Below, piece after piece: positions 28,302 to 37,048 of a stretch of 64,000 bases of DNA. Position 1 is the stretch's first letter, and each line of letters begins with the position of its first letter. The stretch comes from Acidovorax sp. A1169. GTDB lineage: Bacteria; Pseudomonadota; Gammaproteobacteria; Burkholderiales; Burkholderiaceae_C. The stretch lies in the NCBI RefSeq assembly GCF_030704685.1, contig NZ_JAUZDX010000012.1, positions 124,001 through 188,000 of the forward strand, in the 5' to 3' direction. The position numbers and the translations under genes were made by a program. Below the pieces are notes generated by a model. It did no database searches and was not told the DNA's origin. It saw only the letters and a program-made list of their open reading frames with translations.

Positions 28302-29326
28302 GCCTCGTCCTCGACAACGTCAGCTACCACTATCCCGGCAGCACGCACGGCCTGCACGAGGTCTCCCTGGATGTGCGCACCGGCGAACTGGTGGCGGTGA
28401 TCGGGCCCAGCGGCTCGGGCAAGTCCACGCTGCTCCAGCTGGTGTCGGGGCTCACCACCGGCCACACGGGCCACATCGCCTTCGATGGCAAGGACATGTC
28501 TCGCACACCGGTGCACGAGCGCCGCATGGGCATGGTGTTCCAGAGCTATGCCCTGTTCCCGCACCTCAGCGTGCTCGACAACGTGGCCTATGGCCTCAAG
28601 CTGCGCAAGGTGGGCGTTGCCGAGCGCCACCGGCGAGCGCAGGAGCTGCTCGACATTGTGGGCCTGGGTGGCTACGCGAAGCGCGGCGTCGGCCAGCTCT
28701 CGGGCGGGCAGCAGCAGCGGGTGGCACTGGCCCGTGCGCTGGCCATCGACCCCCTGGCGCTGCTGCTCGACGAGCCCCTCTCTGCCCTCGACGCCAGTGT
28801 GCGCGGACATCTGCGCGACGAGATCCGCGCCATCCAGCAGCGCTTTGGCGCCACCACGCTGCTGGTCACGCACGACCAGGAGGAAGCGCTGGTGATGGCC
28901 GACCGCGTGGCCATGCTCAAGGACGGCCGGCTGCTGCAGATCGCCACCCCGCGCCAGATCTACGAGCAGCCCGCCAGCCGCGCGGTGGCCGAGTTCGTTG
29001 GCCTCTCGACCCTCCTGCCTGCCAAAGTGGCATCGCCCGGGCGGCTCGACCTGGGGTTTGCCGAACTGGCGGCCGACACGGGCACCCGCGCTGCAGGCGC
29101 CCAGGTGTATGTGCTGGTGCGCCCCGAGCATATCCAGCCCGATCCGCCGCCAGGCAGCCTGAACCGCCTGGCCGGGCGCACCGGTGCCCAGCGCTATCTC
29201 GGCGCGCTCACGCGCTACGACTTCGAGGTGCCCGGTGCGGCCAAGCCCTTCCTGGCCGAGTCGCCCATACCTGCGGCTCAAGCCATCGCCATCGCGCCCG
29301 AGCACATCCGCCTTCTTGACGACTGA
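28298..29326 (+). CDS. ABC transporter ATP-binding protein (PotA/FbpC type)
   Basis: This 342-residue ATPase has Walker A GPSGSGKST at residues 36-44, Q-loop VFQSYALFPHL, signature LSGGQQQR, Walker B LALLLDEPLSALD and switch His in LLVTHDQEEA. A TOBE-like C-terminal domain (from about residue 240) is usual in importers of polyamines, iron or phosphonates. It lies between the first permease, with which it overlaps by 4 bases, and the binding-protein gene 40 bases downstream. Confidence 0.95.
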   Translation: MSLVLDNVSYHYPGSTHGLHEVSLDVRTGELVAVIGPSGSGKSTLLQLVSGLTTGHTGHIAFDGKDMSRTPVHERRMGMVFQSYALFPHLSVLDNVAYGLKLRKVGVAERHRRAQELLDIVGLGGYAKRGVGQLSGGQQQRVALARALAIDPLALLLDEPLSALDASVRGHLRDEIRAIQQRFGATTLLVTHDQEEALVMADRVAMLKDGRLLQIATPRQIYEQPASRAVAEFVGLSTLLPAKVASPGRLDLGFAELAADTGTRAAGAQVYVLVRPEHIQPDPPPGSLNRLAGRTGAQRYLGALTRYDFEVPGAAKPFLAESPIPAAQAIAIAPEHIRLLDD

Positions 29327-29366
29327 GTTCCTTCCCTCACCCAACCCATCCCACCGAGGAGCCACC

Positions 29367-30458
29367 ATGCAACGCAGACAACTGATCCAGGCCGCCGGCG
29401 CATTGCCCGTACTGTCATTCGCAACGCTTGCCGCACGCACCGCCTTTGCCTTTGACGGCCCCGAGCTCTATGCGGGCGAGAAGGCCCTGTATGCCGAGGC
29501 GCAGAAGGAAGGTCTGTGCGTCTCGTTCGACACCGGGCCCGAGTGGGCCAACTGGAAGTCGCTGTTCCGCGACTTCAAGAAGCGCTACCCCGAGATCGAG
29601 CTGACCTACAACGACATCGGCTCGGCCGCCACCGTGGTGGCGCTGGAAAAGACCCGCCGCCGCCCGCAGGCCGACACCGCCTATTACTTCGCCGCGTCGG
29701 CCGTGGACGCCGCGAAGAAGGACGTGGTCGCCCCCTTCAAGCCCGTTAACTTCGACAAGCTGCCACCCGTGTTCCGCGAGGCCGAGGGCCGCTGGTTCAC
29801 CATCCACACGCTCAACATCGCCTTCCTGGTGAACAAAAAGCTGGTGAAGAACGTGCCCACCGGCTGGGCCGACCTGCTCAAGCCCGAGTTCAAGAACACC
29901 GTGGTCTACCTGGACCCGCGCTCCACCGGCATCGGCCAGGTGCTGACCTTTGCCGCGGCCTACGCCAACGGCGGCGGCGTGGACAACGTGCAGCCCGGCA
30001 CCGACTACCTGGGCAAGCTGCATGCCGCCGGCAACGTGCTGCGCGTGGAGGGCACCACGCCCTATGCCAAGTTCCTGAAGGGCGAGATCCCCGTGTGGAT
30101 CAGCTACGAGAACGACGGCCTCAAGGCCAAGCATGTCGATGGCATGGGCGATGCGGTCGAGGTGGTGATCCCCAAGGAGGCCAGCGTAGCCGCACCCTAT
30201 GCCATCAGCCTGGTGAAGAACGGCCCCAACCCCAATGCTGGCAAGCTCTGGCTCAACTTCATCATGAGCGAGGCTGGGCAGACGCTGTTCGCGCAGGGCT
30301 TCGTGCGCCCTGCGGTGCCGGGCACGCCGCTGTCCGCCGACGTGGCGGCGAAGATGCCGGCCGCGCCGCAGATCCGACCGCTCGACGTGGTCAAGGCCTC
30401 CGAGCGCAAGGCCGAGGTGGACCGTCTGTGGGCCCAGGCGGCCCTGGGCAACAAGTAA
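29367..30458 (+). CDS. ABC transporter periplasmic solute-binding protein (family 1)
   Basis: This 363-residue secreted binding protein has an N-terminal twin-arginine-like signal (MQRRQLIQAAGALPVLSF, ending near AFAF) and the two-lobe SBP family 1 fold (AEAQKEGLCVSFDTGPEWANW; NNGDG-type hinge replaced by WISYENDGLKAKH). The APYAISLVKNGPNPNAGK segment is common in iron, thiamine and aminoethylphosphonate binding proteins. The ligand cannot be told from sequence. GAGGA lies 6 bases before the ATG. Confidence 0.92.
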   Translation: MQRRQLIQAAGALPVLSFATLAARTAFAFDGPELYAGEKALYAEAQKEGLCVSFDTGPEWANWKSLFRDFKKRYPEIELTYNDIGSAATVVALEKTRRRPQADTAYYFAASAVDAAKKDVVAPFKPVNFDKLPPVFREAEGRWFTIHTLNIAFLVNKKLVKNVPTGWADLLKPEFKNTVVYLDPRSTGIGQVLTFAAAYANGGGVDNVQPGTDYLGKLHAAGNVLRVEGTTPYAKFLKGEIPVWISYENDGLKAKHVDGMGDAVEVVIPKEASVAAPYAISLVKNGPNPNAGKLWLNFIMSEAGQTLFAQGFVRPAVPGTPLSADVAAKMPAAPQIRPLDVVKASERKAEVDRLWAQAALGNK

Positions 30459-30472
30459 GCAGGCTCTCCCGC

Positions 30473-31294
30473 ATGCGACGCTTCGGTGCCTGGCCCGCAT
30501 GGGCCTTCATGGCGCTCTTTTTCGCAGTGCCGCTGGCGGCGCTGCTGCCCGAGGCTTTTGGCGATGGCGGCAGCGCCTTCGCGCGCCTGTTCGGCAACCC
30601 TCTGTTCCTCGGGGCGCTGCGCAACACGCTGGCCCTGGGGCTGGCGGCGGGCGCGGTGTCGGCGCTGGTGGGCAGCTGCATCGCCATCGAACTGGCGCGC
30701 CAGAGCCCATCGCGGCGCCAGTGGATGATGACCTTGCTGGGCCTGCCACTGGCTTTTTCGGGGCTGGTGATCGCCTACGGCTTCATCCTGGCCTTCGGGC
30801 GCGCGGGCTTCGTCACGCAACTGCTGGCGGGGCTGGGCGGTGACCCGGCCGTGATCGGCAGCTGGATCTACAGCGTCTCGGGCCTGGGCGTGGCCTATGC
30901 CTACTACCTGATCCCGCGCGTGGCGCTGTCGCTGTACCCGGTGTTCGCCAACCTCGACCTGCGCCCGGCGCAGGCCGCGCGCACGCTGGGCGCGTCGCGC
31001 GCGCGGGCCTTTTGGGACACGGTGGTGCCCGAGGTGCTGCCCTCGGTGCTGTCAAACGCCTGCATGGTGGCCGCGATCGCCATGGGCACCTACGGCACGG
31101 CGCTGGCGCTGGTGGGTACGCAGCTCAACATCCTGCCGCTGATGCTGCTGGCGCAGGTCAGCGATGGCGGGTCGGATTTCGCGGTGGCAGCGGCCTTGTC
31201 GCTGGTGCTGATGGTGGTGTGTGTGGTCGTGATGGGAGTGGGCGATGTCTTTACGCGAAGGCGCGAGCGGGGTGCGGTCGGTGCCGGTCACTGA
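30473..31294 (+). CDS. ABC transporter permease (second)
   Basis: This 273-residue membrane protein has about six transmembrane segments and the permease loop RPAQAARTLGASRARAFWDTVVPEVLPSV, which docks on the ATPase. It follows the binding-protein gene by 14 bases and pairs with the first permease as a heterodimer. Its last 50 bases overlap the start of the LOG-like gene, so the two are probably translationally coupled. Confidence 0.92.
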   Translation: MRRFGAWPAWAFMALFFAVPLAALLPEAFGDGGSAFARLFGNPLFLGALRNTLALGLAAGAVSALVGSCIAIELARQSPSRRQWMMTLLGLPLAFSGLVIAYGFILAFGRAGFVTQLLAGLGGDPAVIGSWIYSVSGLGVAYAYYLIPRVALSLYPVFANLDLRPAQAARTLGASRARAFWDTVVPEVLPSVLSNACMVAAIAMGTYGTALALVGTQLNILPLMLLAQVSDGGSDFAVAAALSLVLMVVCVVVMGVGDVFTRRRERGAVGAGH

Positions 31295-31817
31295 GGTGCT
31301 GTCGGCACCGGTCATGCAGGCGCTGCAGCGCCTGGCCCTGAAACAGCAGGGGCCCGCGCGCCACCGCCAGCCGGTGGCCGTGATCGGGCCCGGCGATGCG
31401 AACGAGGCCGAGTGCGCCGCTGCCTATGCCGTGGCGCATGCGCTGGCGGGCGCCGGCATGGCGGTGATCTGCGGCGGGCGCGGCGGTGTCATGGCCGCCG
31501 CATCGCGCGGGGCCAGCGAGGCCGGGGGAATTGCCGTGGGCATCCTGCCCGAGGACGATGACTCCCAGGCCAACCAGTGGCTGAGCGTTGCGGTGCCCAC
31601 CGGCATGGGGGAGATGCGCAACGCCATCATCGCGCGCGCCGGCGTCTGCCTGGTGGCCATCGGCAGCAACATGGGCACCCTGTCGGAGATGGCGATGGGC
31701 CTCAAGTGGGGCAAGCCGGTCTTCGTGCTGTACGGTGGCGTGGAGCTGCCGGGGGCTGTGGCGGTCAGCGACGTGAACGACATGCTTGCCAGGGTGCTGG
31801 CCTGCCTGCTTGGTTGA
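31245..31817 (+). CDS. LOG-like (TIGR00725-type) Rossmann protein
   Basis: This 190-residue protein carries a SLOG/LOG nucleotide-binding fold: VAVIGPGDANEAECAAAYAV, GGRGGVMAAASRGASEAGG and GMGEMRNAIIARAGVCLVAIGSNMGTLSEMAMGLKWGKPV. LOG proteins cleave nucleoside monophosphates, as in cytokinin activation, but the TIGR00725 branch is uncharacterised. The ATG at 31245 has GGAG 6 bases upstream and overlaps the permease by 50 bases; ATG 31314 would avoid the overlap but lacks a ribosome site. Its place at the end of an importer operon suggests that it acts on the imported compound or modulates the importer. Confidence 0.85.
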   Translation: MSLREGASGVRSVPVTEVLSAPVMQALQRLALKQQGPARHRQPVAVIGPGDANEAECAAAYAVAHALAGAGMAVICGGRGGVMAAASRGASEAGGIAVGILPEDDDSQANQWLSVAVPTGMGEMRNAIIARAGVCLVAIGSNMGTLSEMAMGLKWGKPVFVLYGGVELPGAVAVSDVNDMLARVLACLLG

Positions 31818-31832
31818 AGCGGGGCGCTGTCG

Positions 31833-32477
31833 TCAGTCGTGGGCCTCCAGCTCCACACCGAGCAGGTCTTCCAGCGCCCAGAAGGATTCATCCGTCAGCG
31901 CGCTCACGAAAAGGCGCACACCTTCATCCCACTCCACCTGGCACACGGCCTGGCCCGGCCGCAGGTAGGCGCTCATCCCGTTGACCGTGCCCAGGTGGCG
32001 CCAGTCGCCGCCTGCGAGCGCCGCCGTTGCGGCGGGCGTTGCCAAGCCCGAGCCCGTGAAGGGCAAGGCTTCACCGAAGGCGGCCTGCCACGCCAGCATG
32101 GCGGCGATGAAGCCAGAGCAGGTGTCGCTGGCCGGGTGCCACTCCAGCGTGGCGCCGGTGGTCGCTATCCACACGGGCGGGTCGGCCGGTGCATCGGCGC
32201 TGCAGTCCACGCCGTAGCGCACCACGTCCTGGTTTTCTTCCACGAAGATCAGCCTGCCGTCCTGCACACCCCATTCCGACGGTGCCAGGAACTGGTCGTA
32301 CACGGCGATGAAGTCGCGCGCATTGCCAGCCTGCAGGTAGAAATCGCGCAGTGCGTTCGGCACGGTGAGCTGCAGGCCGGCCTCGGCCTTGTCGATGGCC
32401 TGCGGCGGCATGGCGTCCTGCGCGGCCAGGCGGCGCCCGAGCATGGCGAAGAGTTCCGGGTAGGGCAGGGTGGTCAT
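31833..32477 (-). CDS. Hypothetical protein, possibly SMI1/KNR4 (SUKH)-like
   Basis: This 214-residue cytosolic protein has segments that fit the SUKH fold loosely: a helical start (PPQAIDKAEAGLQLTVPNALRDFYLQAGNA), an IFVEENQDVVRYGVD strand-turn and PVWIATTGATLEWH. SUKH proteins often serve as immunity proteins to nuclease-type toxins. Assignment is by pattern only, and no toxin gene is nearby. The start at 32477 is taken because the upstream extension reads through the start region of nothing conserved. It converges on the LOG-like gene and lies 16 bases after a second unknown gene. Confidence 0.7.
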   Translation of the reverse strand: MTTLPYPELFAMLGRRLAAQDAMPPQAIDKAEAGLQLTVPNALRDFYLQAGNARDFIAVYDQFLAPSEWGVQDGRLIFVEENQDVVRYGVDCSADAPADPPVWIATTGATLEWHPASDTCSGFIAAMLAWQAAFGEALPFTGSGLATPAATAALAGGDWRHLGTVNGMSAYLRPGQAVCQVEWDEGVRLFVSALTDESFWALEDLLGVELEAHD

Positions 32478-32493
32478 GGTGCGTATCGTACGT

Positions 32494-33810
32494 TCACAGC
32501 TGTGGAAAGTTCCACGCCGCCAGGTGCGTGAGTTCCTTGGCGGAGCCCACGGGAATGCGGTCTGGCGTCGGCTGCGCATGCGGCGGCGCGGGCATCTGCG
32601 CGGCGATTCGTTTCACGCCGGTGGTCTTGTCCAGCCCGGCGCACCAGGTCTGCCAGCGGCTGCCGTCGTGCGTGCGGTCACGAAAGCCCCGGCCGGCCAC
32701 GGCGTCGGCGGTGGGCGGTGTGGGCGAGAGGATGTCCAGGTACTCCATGCGGCCGCGCAGGATGCCGCGCGCATCGGGCTTCACCTCGTGGCAGTAGGCG
32801 GCTCCCCAGAGGTCTTCGCGAAAGCGCACGGCATACACGTCCCCTGCGGCCAGCGGGCCTGGCAGTGCGCGGGGTGCCCTGGCAACTCCGGCGGGCTGCG
32901 CCGCAGGCCTGGCACGGGGTGGCGGGGGCGGGGCGGCGGGCTCCGCTTCGGGGCGGTCCAGGTGGCCGAACAGGCGCTGCAGCAGGGCGGCGTTGGTGCC
33001 ATCGCCCGCCGACCACCAGGCCAGCGGCGCGGGCACTTCCACGCGCACGCTGGGTCGCTGGTCGCGTTCGCGCGCTGTGGTGAAGCGGGTGAACAGGCCG
33101 GGGCGTTCGGGCGTCTCCAGCACCCCCATGAACGCCAGCGCTTCGAGCAGTGATCCGTAGCGCTGGGGCCTGTGCGGCCGCAGCAGTTTCGTCTCCTGGA
33201 GGCTTTTGCGTGCCTGGCTGTAGCGGGTGGCTGGGGGCAGGGCGCGCAGCAGGTCCAGCAGGTGGTGCAGCAGCCAGACGTTGCGCGGCGTGGGGCGGGG
33301 CCAAAGCCCCTGCGGCAGCTTCAGTGCGTCTTCAAGGGCCAGCACGGCACCCAGCGGGCCGTCCTCATCGCTCCAGCCCGAGCCTTCGATGCCGCGGAAG
33401 TAGGCCAGCAGGGTGCGGTCCTTGGCCGATGCGGTGTGAAAGCAGATGGCGCAGCGATCCCCTTGCTGGCCCATGGGCTGCATTGCATGCTCCGGCATCG
33501 CCAGGCCCAGGGCCACCGATGGCAGCACGGCCTGCCAGTGCAGCCCGCCCGATCCCAGCGAGGACACGAAGGCGTCGGCCGCGCGCCGCAGGTCCACCTG
33601 CGCGGCCAGGCTGCGCAAACGCTGGGTGGCCTCGTCGTGCGTCAGTTGCACCTGGTCGTTGGGCTCCCAGCCAGCATCGGCCAGCTGCTGGCGCTCTTGG
33701 GCCGTCACGGTGTCGGGAATGCGGTGGAACGTCTGACCGTTGTCGTCGATGCCCATGTTGGCCGAAGCATAGATGCGCTGGAGCAGGGGCAGGACAGAAT
33801 CGAAATCCAT
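32494..33810 (-). CDS. Hypothetical protein, 438 residues, with possible Imm26-like C-terminal part
   Basis: The product starts MDFDSVLPLLQRIYASANMG and has no signal peptide. Residues to about 260 are helical with a CAIC pair (RCAICFHTASAKDRTLL) and a WSDEDGPLGAVLALEDALKLP segment. A Pro/Ala-rich linker near residue 310 precedes a C-terminal region (GDVYAVRFREDLWGAAYCHEV) that resembles the immunity-type Imm26 pattern only loosely. The start at 33810 is chosen because the long frame upstream is antisense to the WYL regulator gene. It lies 16 bases before the SUKH-like gene and may be co-transcribed with it. Function unknown. Confidence 0.72.
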   Translation of the reverse strand: MDFDSVLPLLQRIYASANMGIDDNGQTFHRIPDTVTAQERQQLADAGWEPNDQVQLTHDEATQRLRSLAAQVDLRRAADAFVSSLGSGGLHWQAVLPSVALGLAMPEHAMQPMGQQGDRCAICFHTASAKDRTLLAYFRGIEGSGWSDEDGPLGAVLALEDALKLPQGLWPRPTPRNVWLLHHLLDLLRALPPATRYSQARKSLQETKLLRPHRPQRYGSLLEALAFMGVLETPERPGLFTRFTTARERDQRPSVRVEVPAPLAWWSAGDGTNAALLQRLFGHLDRPEAEPAAPPPPPRARPAAQPAGVARAPRALPGPLAAGDVYAVRFREDLWGAAYCHEVKPDARGILRGRMEYLDILSPTPPTADAVAGRGFRDRTHDGSRWQTWCAGLDKTTGVKRIAAQMPAPPHAQPTPDRIPVGSAKELTHLAAWNFPQL

Positions 33811-33943
33811 GGGTTCGTTGGCAGTTCGGTGAATGGAACGACCATGGTGCCAGAGGCACAGGGCGCGGACTGCAATGCCTGAGCGGCCATCTGCAAAAGG
33901 GCTGCGTGGGTGTGAAAAATGCCCAGAAAACACGGGCTCTGGC

Positions 33944-34912
33944 TCAGGCGCGCCCGCGCGCCAGCCCGCGCGCCACGCGCTCGGTGGCGGCCTGCAGCAG
34001 GTCGCGCAGGCTCGGCGGCTCCAGCACCTCGAACTCCACGTCCAGCGCCAGCAGCCAGTGCACCAGCGTGCTTTGCTGGTGGGCGCCGCAGGCCAGCACG
34101 CAGCGTGTGTCGTCCAGCGCCTCCAGCACACCGGCGGACGGTGGTATGCGCCGTGCCATGGTGGCGTGCGGCTGGTGCAGGATGATGCGCGCCTGCTGCG
34201 GGTACTGCGTCAGCGCCACCGAGCGCGACACATAGGCGCGCAGGTCGCCCCCGTCCGGGCCGGCGCGGGGGGCGAAGTGGGCACCCGCCGCCGCATCACT
34301 GGCCATGCGGTCGATGCGGAAGGTGCGCCAGTCGCTGCGCGCCGGGTCCCAGGCCACCAGGTACCAGCGCTGGCCGCTGTGCACCAGGCCCTGCGGCTCC
34401 ACGCTGCGCTGGCTGGCCTGGCCCTTGCCGTCCAGGTAGGCGAAGTCCACGCGCAACTGGTCGCGGCAGGCCGTGGCCAGCACCGAGAGCGCCGCGGCGT
34501 GCACGGTCGGGCCCACATGCTCGGTGGGCAGGATCGCCGAGCGCAGCGCGTCGATGCGCTTGCGCAGGCGCGCGGGCATGACCTGTTCGAGCTTCACCAT
34601 GGCGCGCAGCGAGCTTTCCTCCACCCCGCCCACGGTGCCGGCCGTGGCCAGGCGCAGGGCAATCGCCACGGCCAGCGCCTCCTCGTCGTCGAGCAGCAGC
34701 GGCGGCAGCGCCTGGCCGGCACGGAACGCATAGCCGCCGGCCACGCCGCTGCTGGCGTGGATGGGGTAGCCCAGCTCGCGCAGCCGGTCGATGTCGCGGC
34801 GCACGGTGCGCGGGTGGATCTCCAGGCGCTCGGCCAGCTCGGCACCGGCCCAGTGGCTGCGGGTCTGCAGCAGGGAGAGCACGCGCAGCAGGCGAGAAGA
34901 CGAGGACAGCAT
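33944..34912 (-). CDS. WYL-domain transcriptional regulator (YafY type)
   Basis: This 322-residue regulator has an N-terminal DeoR/HTH_11-type winged helix (SSSRLLRVLSLLQTRSHWAGAELAERL, HPRTVRRDIDRLRELGYPI) and a central WYL domain (VHSGQRWYLVAWDPARSDWRTFRIDRM) with the conserved Trp-Tyr-Leu and downstream arginines that bind ligands. The ATG at 34912 is preferred to 35014. It is divergent from a glutathione transferase gene and is the likely regulator of it; this pairing is common in related proteobacteria. Confidence 0.93.
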   Translation of the reverse strand: MLSSSSRLLRVLSLLQTRSHWAGAELAERLEIHPRTVRRDIDRLRELGYPIHASSGVAGGYAFRAGQALPPLLLDDEEALAVAIALRLATAGTVGGVEESSLRAMVKLEQVMPARLRKRIDALRSAILPTEHVGPTVHAAALSVLATACRDQLRVDFAYLDGKGQASQRSVEPQGLVHSGQRWYLVAWDPARSDWRTFRIDRMASDAAAGAHFAPRAGPDGGDLRAYVSRSVALTQYPQQARIILHQPHATMARRIPPSAGVLEALDDTRCVLACGAHQQSTLVHWLLALDVEFEVLEPPSLRDLLQAATERVARGLARGRA

Positions 34913-35037
34913 GGAAATGAATGTACGCCGAATCGAGGGCGGAATCTGTCCGCAATCGATCCTACATTGCATCCACGTTGCCGGCGCAGTGCCGAAACGG
35001 ATTGAACCCGTCAACCAACCATTTCAAGGAGTCTCCC

Positions 35038-35649
35038 ATGTCCATCGTCCTCTACTGGCACCCCATGTCCAGCGCCACCCCCATCGCCAGCGCACTGCTC
35101 GAACTGGGCATTCCCCACGAGCGCGTCACGCTGGACCTGAAGGCCGGCGACCAGCGCCGCCCCGAGTTCCTGGCCCTCAACCCCAATGGCAAGGTGCCCA
35201 CCATGGTGGTGGACGGCAACCCCATGTTCGAGACCCTGGCCATCCATTTCTGGCTGGCCGGGCAGTACGGTGTGGAGCGCGGCCTGTGGCCGAAGGAGGG
35301 CACACCCGAGCGCATGCAGGCCCTGTCCTGGGCCACCTGGGCCTATGTGACCTACGGCACCCTGCTGGTGCGCCTGCATGTGGCCACGCAGGGCGATGAG
35401 GCCTTGCGCAGCGAGGTGCATGCGGATGCAGCGCGCAGCGGGCTGGACCAGTTGCTCGCCCTGCTCGATGCCCGCCTGGCCGCACAGGCCTGGATGCTGG
35501 GCGCCGACTATTCGCTGGTGGACCTGATCGTGGGCTCCGTCCTCGGCTACAGCGTCTACGTCGGTGCGCCGGTGGCAGCGCACCCGCACGTGCAGGCATG
35601 GCTGGAACGCGTGCAGGCGCGGCCCGCCATGCAGCTCAAGGCCGATTGA
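35038..35649 (+). CDS. Glutathione S-transferase family protein
   Basis: This 203-residue protein has a thioredoxin-fold N-terminal domain (LYWHPMSSATPIASALLELGIP, cis-Pro in KVPTMVVDGN) and a helical C-terminal domain with the ADYSLVDLIVGSV segment typical of the family. The ATG at 35038 has AAGGAG 7 bases upstream. It is divergent from the WYL regulator, across a 125-base gap that should hold both promoters. Confidence 0.92.
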   Translation: MSIVLYWHPMSSATPIASALLELGIPHERVTLDLKAGDQRRPEFLALNPNGKVPTMVVDGNPMFETLAIHFWLAGQYGVERGLWPKEGTPERMQALSWATWAYVTYGTLLVRLHVATQGDEALRSEVHADAARSGLDQLLALLDARLAAQAWMLGADYSLVDLIVGSVLGYSVYVGAPVAAHPHVQAWLERVQARPAMQLKAD

Positions 35650-36924
35650 TCACAGCAGCAGGAACGCGGCGGCTGCCACTGCCGTGGGTGCCAGTGCACC
35701 GAGCAGCAGGCCGCCTGCGCCGATCGTCTCGTCGGCAAAGCCGCGTTTGAGCAGTGCCACGCCGGCCGGGTTGGGGGCGTTGGCAATCACCGTGAGGCCT
35801 CCCCCGGCCACGGCACCGGCGACCAGCATGTACTTGGCGGGGTCTGAGATGCCTTCGATGAGCGAGCCCAGGTAGGTCAGCGCCGCGTTGTCGGTGATGG
35901 CCGTCAGGCCCAGGGCGCCGGCAAACAGGGCCAGCGGTGGCAGGCCGGCAACGATGGGCTGCAGCCACCACTGCTGCATGCCGCCCAGCACCACCAGCCC
36001 GGCGAGGAAGAAGCCCACCAGCAGGGCCTCCTTGATGATGAGCGGGCTCTGGTGGCGCTCATAGGCTTGCGAATAGCCCAGGAACATCAGGAACAGGCCC
36101 AGAAAGACGACGGGATGGTGCGCAAACAGCACCACCCCGGCCAGCAGCGCCAGGTGCACGGCCACCACGGTAACGGGGACCGGCGCGTTCGAGCCTTGCC
36201 CGCCTGCGTCCGGTACCGCCGGGTCGTCGGCTGCCTGAAGGTGCCTGCGCAGCACCACGGCGCAGGCTGTGGCATTGACCAGTACGGCCAGCGCCGCCTT
36301 CCAGCCGAAAGTGGCCAGCATGAAGGCACTGTCCCACTGCCAGGTGGTGGCCACCATCAGCACCGGGGGGGCGGCATAGGAGGTGAGCGTGCCGCCGATG
36401 GACACATTGACGAACAGCACCCCGAGCGCGATGTACTTCACGGGCTCGGGCACGGCCGGGCGAAAGATCTGCGGCGCCAGCATGAGCGCCGCGATGGTCA
36501 TGGCGGCGGGCTCGGTGATCAGCGAGCCGAGCAGCGGCACGGCGGCCAGGCCGAGCCAGGCGGTGGCCAGCGGGGTGGGCACGGGCACCAGGCGCGCGAT
36601 GGCATCCACGGCGGCCATCACGGTGCGCAGCACCGGGCGGGATGCGGCGATCACCATCACCACGAAGACGAACAGGGGCTCGGTGTAGTTGCGCGATTCG
36701 GCGTAGTCCAGCGCCTGCGCGCCACCCGACACGAAGGCCATGGCCAGCACCAGCACGATGGCCCAGAAGCCGAACACCACTTCCACCTCGCCCAGCAGAT
36801 GGAACAGCCCGGCATGGCGGGGATAGCGGTGGGAGAGGCGTTCGAACTGCTTGGCAGCGAAGGTGTGGAGCAGGGCAATGCCGAAAAGGCTGGCCGCAAT
36901 CCATTGGATGGCGTGGGAATGCAT
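35650..36924 (-). CDS. Putative Na+/H+ antiporter (Na_H_antiport_3 type)
   Basis: This 424-residue polytopic inner-membrane protein has about eleven hydrophobic segments and family-type sequences FWAIVLVLAMAFVSGGAQALDYAESRNYTEPLFVF, LITEPAAMTIAALML and GALGLTAITDNAALTYLGSL, the latter near polar residues typical of ion pathways. Members are predicted sodium/proton exchangers. The ATG at 36924 lies 14 bases after the T run of a terminator-like hairpin, so expression is likely to be gated by the leader RNA. The stop at 35650 abuts the convergent glutathione transferase gene. Confidence 0.85.
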   Translation of the reverse strand: MHSHAIQWIAASLFGIALLHTFAAKQFERLSHRYPRHAGLFHLLGEVEVVFGFWAIVLVLAMAFVSGGAQALDYAESRNYTEPLFVFVVMVIAASRPVLRTVMAAVDAIARLVPVPTPLATAWLGLAAVPLLGSLITEPAAMTIAALMLAPQIFRPAVPEPVKYIALGVLFVNVSIGGTLTSYAAPPVLMVATTWQWDSAFMLATFGWKAALAVLVNATACAVVLRRHLQAADDPAVPDAGGQGSNAPVPVTVVAVHLALLAGVVLFAHHPVVFLGLFLMFLGYSQAYERHQSPLIIKEALLVGFFLAGLVVLGGMQQWWLQPIVAGLPPLALFAGALGLTAITDNAALTYLGSLIEGISDPAKYMLVAGAVAGGGLTVIANAPNPAGVALLKRGFADETIGAGGLLLGALAPTAVAAAAFLLL

Positions 36925-36937
36925 GGGATCCAGTCGC

Positions 36938-37001
36938 AAAAAAGCCGCGTGGCGGCCCGACCGACGCATGAACCTGCCATGCCCCTGCGGCATGTACACC
37001 C
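36938..37001 (-). ncRNA. Riboswitch-like 5' leader with terminator in front of the antiporter gene
   Basis: On the minus strand a leader begins GGGTGTACATGCCGCAGG, forming the hairpin CATGCC-GCAGG-GGCATG (36994-36978). A linker with GGTTCATGC follows, then the terminator GCCGC-CAC-GCGGC with six T (36956-36938). The T run ends 14 bases before the antiporter ATG. A terminator directly before a start codon is the layout of transcriptional riboswitches and attenuators. Given the cation antiporter downstream, the Li+ (nhaA-I/II) or Na+ classes are candidates. The class is inference. Confidence 0.5.
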
Positions 37002-37008
37002 AGCGCTG

Positions 37009-37017
37009 ATTTTACCA
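37009..37017 (-). promoter_or_regulatory. Extended -10 promoter element upstream of the leader RNA
   Basis: TGGTAAAAT is an extended -10 (TG-N-TAAAAT) reading leftwards, 8 bases before the GGGTGTAC that opens the leader. No clear -35 is seen, which is common for extended -10 promoters. It lies after the response-regulator stop at 37049. Confidence 0.45.
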
Positions 37018-37048
37018 GAGCGCGCGTGCACGCGGCCCGGCACGGACT

